DNA from: a virus
Reading direction: 5' to 3' (one strand)
DNA: 53,091 nt
Virus record (IMG/VR): IMGVR_UViG_3300021963_000167
Coordinates: 1 to 53,091 of that record
Below are positions 51,436 through 53,091 of this stretch, in pieces (within the stretch, counting starts at the first letter, position 1; each line of letters opens with the position of its first letter). The notes under the pieces are model-generated. The model was given only the letters and a program-made list of their open reading frames with translations. It was not told where the DNA came from and did not search any database. The position numbers and the translations under genes are program-made.

Positions 51436-51879
51436 TCAACGTTTGTATAAGTATCCTCCACACCAAGTTGCATTTTCCAGCAACCATTCACGATCTTTGA
51501 TCAATCGCAGATCATAACGAACACCTTTCGCAGGAGATTTCCACGATGCAGACTTATACACTTCTCCAGTATTCTTATCCACAAAAGCGTGAACGGAACG
51601 GGCAATGTGACGCTCAGGACCATTATCAATCACCATAATGATTTTGTGATACTTTTTACCACTTTCAATCACATAAGAATAGTTACATTCACCATTCTTC
51701 AGTTTAGCAATACAATTCTCGTGATAATCTGTATTGTCTCCATTAGACAGAGAACGATAATGAGACTTGATGATATAATCAATAAAGTTTTGACGAAGTG
51801 CTTCACATAGTGCTTGCGTATGACGCAGAACACTATCACAAATTGTTTCTTGTGCTTGTTGTTGAAGAGTTGCAGTCAT
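51436..51879 (-). CDS. Hypothetical protein, 147 aa, linker-led
   Basis: ATG 51877-51879 lies 15 nt after linker copy 10 (ATC variant). Starts MTATLQQQAQETICDSVLRH; the middle IESGKKYHKIIMVIDNGPER is followed by HIARSVHAFVDKNTGEVYKS and ASWKSPAKGVRYDLRL. The pattern of strands with a conserved HAFVDKNTG.VYK is one I recall from cyanophages, of unknown function. Confidence 0.75.
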   Translation of the reverse strand: MTATLQQQAQETICDSVLRHTQALCEALRQNFIDYIIKSHYRSLSNGDNTDYHENCIAKLKNGECNYSYVIESGKKYHKIIMVIDNGPERHIARSVHAFVDKNTGEVYKSASWKSPAKGVRYDLRLIKDREWLLENATWCGGYLYKR

Positions 51880-51894
51880 TTTCTTTGTTCTGAT

Positions 51895-51922
51895 ACTACT
51901 GATGCACTTTGAGGGGCCCAGT
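51895..51922 (-). repeat. 28-nt intergenic linker, copy 10
   Basis: Same single change as copy 8. Flanks allow ACTG/CAGT plus TGATA/TATCA pairing. Followed by ATC rather than ATG. Confidence 0.95.
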
Positions 51923-51947
51923 TATCAACCCCAACTAAATAATGTGC

Positions 51948-52023
51948 CTAAGTGGGTGGTACTTCTCAGGCGGGGACACTAGAAATAGTGTCCCTTATAA
52001 ATAATACTACCACCCAAACTTAG
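51948..52023 (+). promoter_or_regulatory. Nested inverted repeats with a late promoter, before GIY-YIG gene
   Basis: Outer arms CTAAG-TGGGTGGTA (51948-51961) and TACCACCCA-aa-CTTAG (52008-52023) enclose a perfect hairpin GGGACACTA-gaaa-TAGTGTCCC (51973-51994) and the exact late octamer TATAAATA (51996-52003). The outer arm ends 9 nt before the ATG of the GIY-YIG gene. Confidence 0.85.
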
Positions 52024-52032
52024 AGTAGAACT

Positions 52033-52653
52033 ATGACGAACCTTAACAGGTTTTATACTTACGCTTACTTGCGTGAAGATAGGACACCTTACTATATTGG
52101 TAAGGGAACCAGAGATAGAATATTTGCTAATAATAGAGTGACTAAGAAACCAAAAGATAAATCTAAAATAATCTTCCTTAAACAAAATCTAACTGAAGAT
52201 GAGGCATTTAAGCACGAAATCTATATGATTGATGTCTTTGGTAGAAAAGATTTAGGAACTGGTATTCTTCACAATAGAACTAATGGTGGTGAGGGTAGTT
52301 CTGGTTTTACACATAGTGAAGAAACTAAGAATAAAATGAGTCAAACTCGTAAGGGTAAAGTTCCATCTGAGGAAACAAGAAACAAAATAGGAGAACGACA
52401 GAAAGGTAAAGTTATACCAGAATATCAAAAAAATAAAATAAGTCAATCACACAAAGGAAAAAAACACTCCGAAGAAACAAAAAAGAAAATGAGCGAGATG
52501 CGTAAAGGAAGAACCTTATCAGATGAACATAAGAAGAAATTAAGCGAAAGTCGTAAAGGAATACAATACTCCGAGGAAACTAAAAAGAAAATGAGTGAAG
52601 CAAGAAAAGGAAAAACTCCCTGGAATAAAGGAAAATCTATGCCCAAGATTTAG
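52033..52653 (+). CDS. GIY-YIG homing endonuclease with NUMOD3 repeats
   Basis: 206 aa. The nuclease domain shows FYTYAYLRED, PYYIGKGTRDRIF with its Arg, and the Glu in KHEIYMIDVFG near residue 62, then NRTNGGEGSSG. Residues 95-206 carry six NUMOD3-type units, each about 17 residues (for example HSEETKKKMSEMRKG, SDEHKKKLSESRKG), then TPWNKGK. The repeats bind DNA in the minor groove in Seg/Hef-type endonucleases. It runs against its neighbours and overlaps the next minus-strand gene by 17 bases at the 3' end. Confidence 0.93.
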   Translation: MTNLNRFYTYAYLREDRTPYYIGKGTRDRIFANNRVTKKPKDKSKIIFLKQNLTEDEAFKHEIYMIDVFGRKDLGTGILHNRTNGGEGSSGFTHSEETKNKMSQTRKGKVPSEETRNKIGERQKGKVIPEYQKNKISQSHKGKKHSEETKKKMSEMRKGRTLSDEHKKKLSESRKGIQYSEETKKKMSEARKGKTPWNKGKSMPKI

Positions 52654-53091
52654 TATTATTAAAGTTTGCAACGGAAAATTGTTCCCTCTTGACTAACTTC
52701 ATAATGGTACTATCATTTTTCAACACAAACCCTTCGCCTACGATTTGCTCACCATTCAGATAGGATTTTGGGGCATCCGTCACAATCATCATTTCCATTA
52801 AATCTTCTTTGATTTCCATCATCGTGAGGTAAAGATGTGCAAGATATTTACAACCAAATATCTCAGTTAAGTTCCACCAGTTTAGTTCTTTTTCTTGTTT
52901 CAGAATAGCATTGATTTGCTTCTTAGCTTCTGCTGCTTCCTTATCAGTCAGAAACTTTACACCAGTTACATCAAGGTCGGGCATCTGTGGATGAATAAAG
53001 TCTACACAAGGTTGCACAAACTTGACGCTCTCAGTATCATCAAAGAACGGTGTAGTTCCAGACACATAAGCATCCTTCAGTTCACCATCAG
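52637..53091 (-). CDS. 5'-truncated protein with ligase-like C-terminal motifs
   Basis: The frame is open to the window edge (begins DGELKDAYVSGTTPFF), so the N-terminus is missing; a GTG at 53063-53065 is only an internal codon. The last 45 residues hold VGEGFVLKNDSTIMKLVKRE, which resembles motifs IV (EG-hydrophobic-V) and V (K-L-V-K) of nucleotidyltransferase-type RNA or DNA ligases. The middle is helical and acidic (CVDFIHPQMPDLDVTG, LYLTMMEIKEDLMEMM). Whether the catalytic Lys motif I exists lies outside the window. Ligase is a suggestion, not a firm call. Confidence 0.6.
   Translation of the reverse strand, partial: DGELKDAYVSGTTPFFDDTESVKFVQPCVDFIHPQMPDLDVTGVKFLTDKEAAEAKKQINAILKQEKELNWWNLTEIFGCKYLAHLYLTMMEIKEDLMEMMIVTDAPKSYLNGEQIVGEGFVLKNDSTIMKLVKREQFSVANFNNTKSWA

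Noticed and set aside
42527-51922. The 28-nt repeats as a CRISPR array
   Set aside because: Spacing is irregular (hundreds to thousands of bases) and the intervals are protein-coding genes.
42527-51922. The 28-nt repeats as rho-independent terminators
   Set aside because: No T-run follows; the sequence goes directly into a start codon and neighbouring genes are in one direction.

Overview
The window looks like part of the genome of a T4-type contractile-tailed phage, most likely a cyanophage of Synechococcus or Prochlorococcus. The evidence is the order of virion genes, which on the minus strand runs 25-6-7-8-(giant tail protein)-13-14-15-16-17-18-19-20-67-68 as in T4. The structural genes are AT-rich, T4-style late promoters (NATAAATA) are present, and several small proteins are ones I recall from cyanophages. 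No photosynthesis gene lies in the window, so the host is inferred.

Reading in the direction of transcription (high to low coordinates on the minus strand), about 52.6-40.5 kb is an accessory block of some 45 tiny genes, mostly 40-110 codons, tightly packed or overlapping and nearly all of unknown function. Three homing endonuclease genes interrupt it: a GIY-YIG gene with NUMOD3 repeats on the plus strand at 52.0 kb, an HNH gene at 50.9-51.4 kb on the minus strand, and a GIY-YIG gene on the plus strand at 43.3-44.3 kb. A 5'-truncated gene with ligase-like motifs lies at the right edge.

From 40.5 to 38.5 kb there is a glycosyltransferase, a small basic protein and two hypotheticals. From 38.9 to 14.7 kb lie the baseplate and tail genes 25, 6, a giant gene-7-position protein (4070 aa), 8 and a 2625-aa DUF4815-like tail protein. 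From 14.5 to 1.4 kb lie the neck (13, 14), tail completion (15), packaging (16, 17), tail sheath and tube (18, 19), portal (20) and prohead core (67, 68-like) genes. The window ends inside a large virion-like gene where T4 has gene 21.

Three kinds of structure in the accessory block are not explained by genes. (1) A 28-nt GC-rich linker, containing GGGCCC, occurs ten times without any indel, always between a stop codon and the next start codon. (2) Perfect inverted repeats sit directly before start codons and enclose or touch a late promoter; they are found before all three homing endonucleases and before one unrelated small gene. (3) Three exact TTTTCCACA boxes, matching the cyanobacterial DnaA-box consensus, cluster in the only gene-free stretch longer than 300 bases. 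One small gene (48879-49007) is interrupted by an in-frame TAG.
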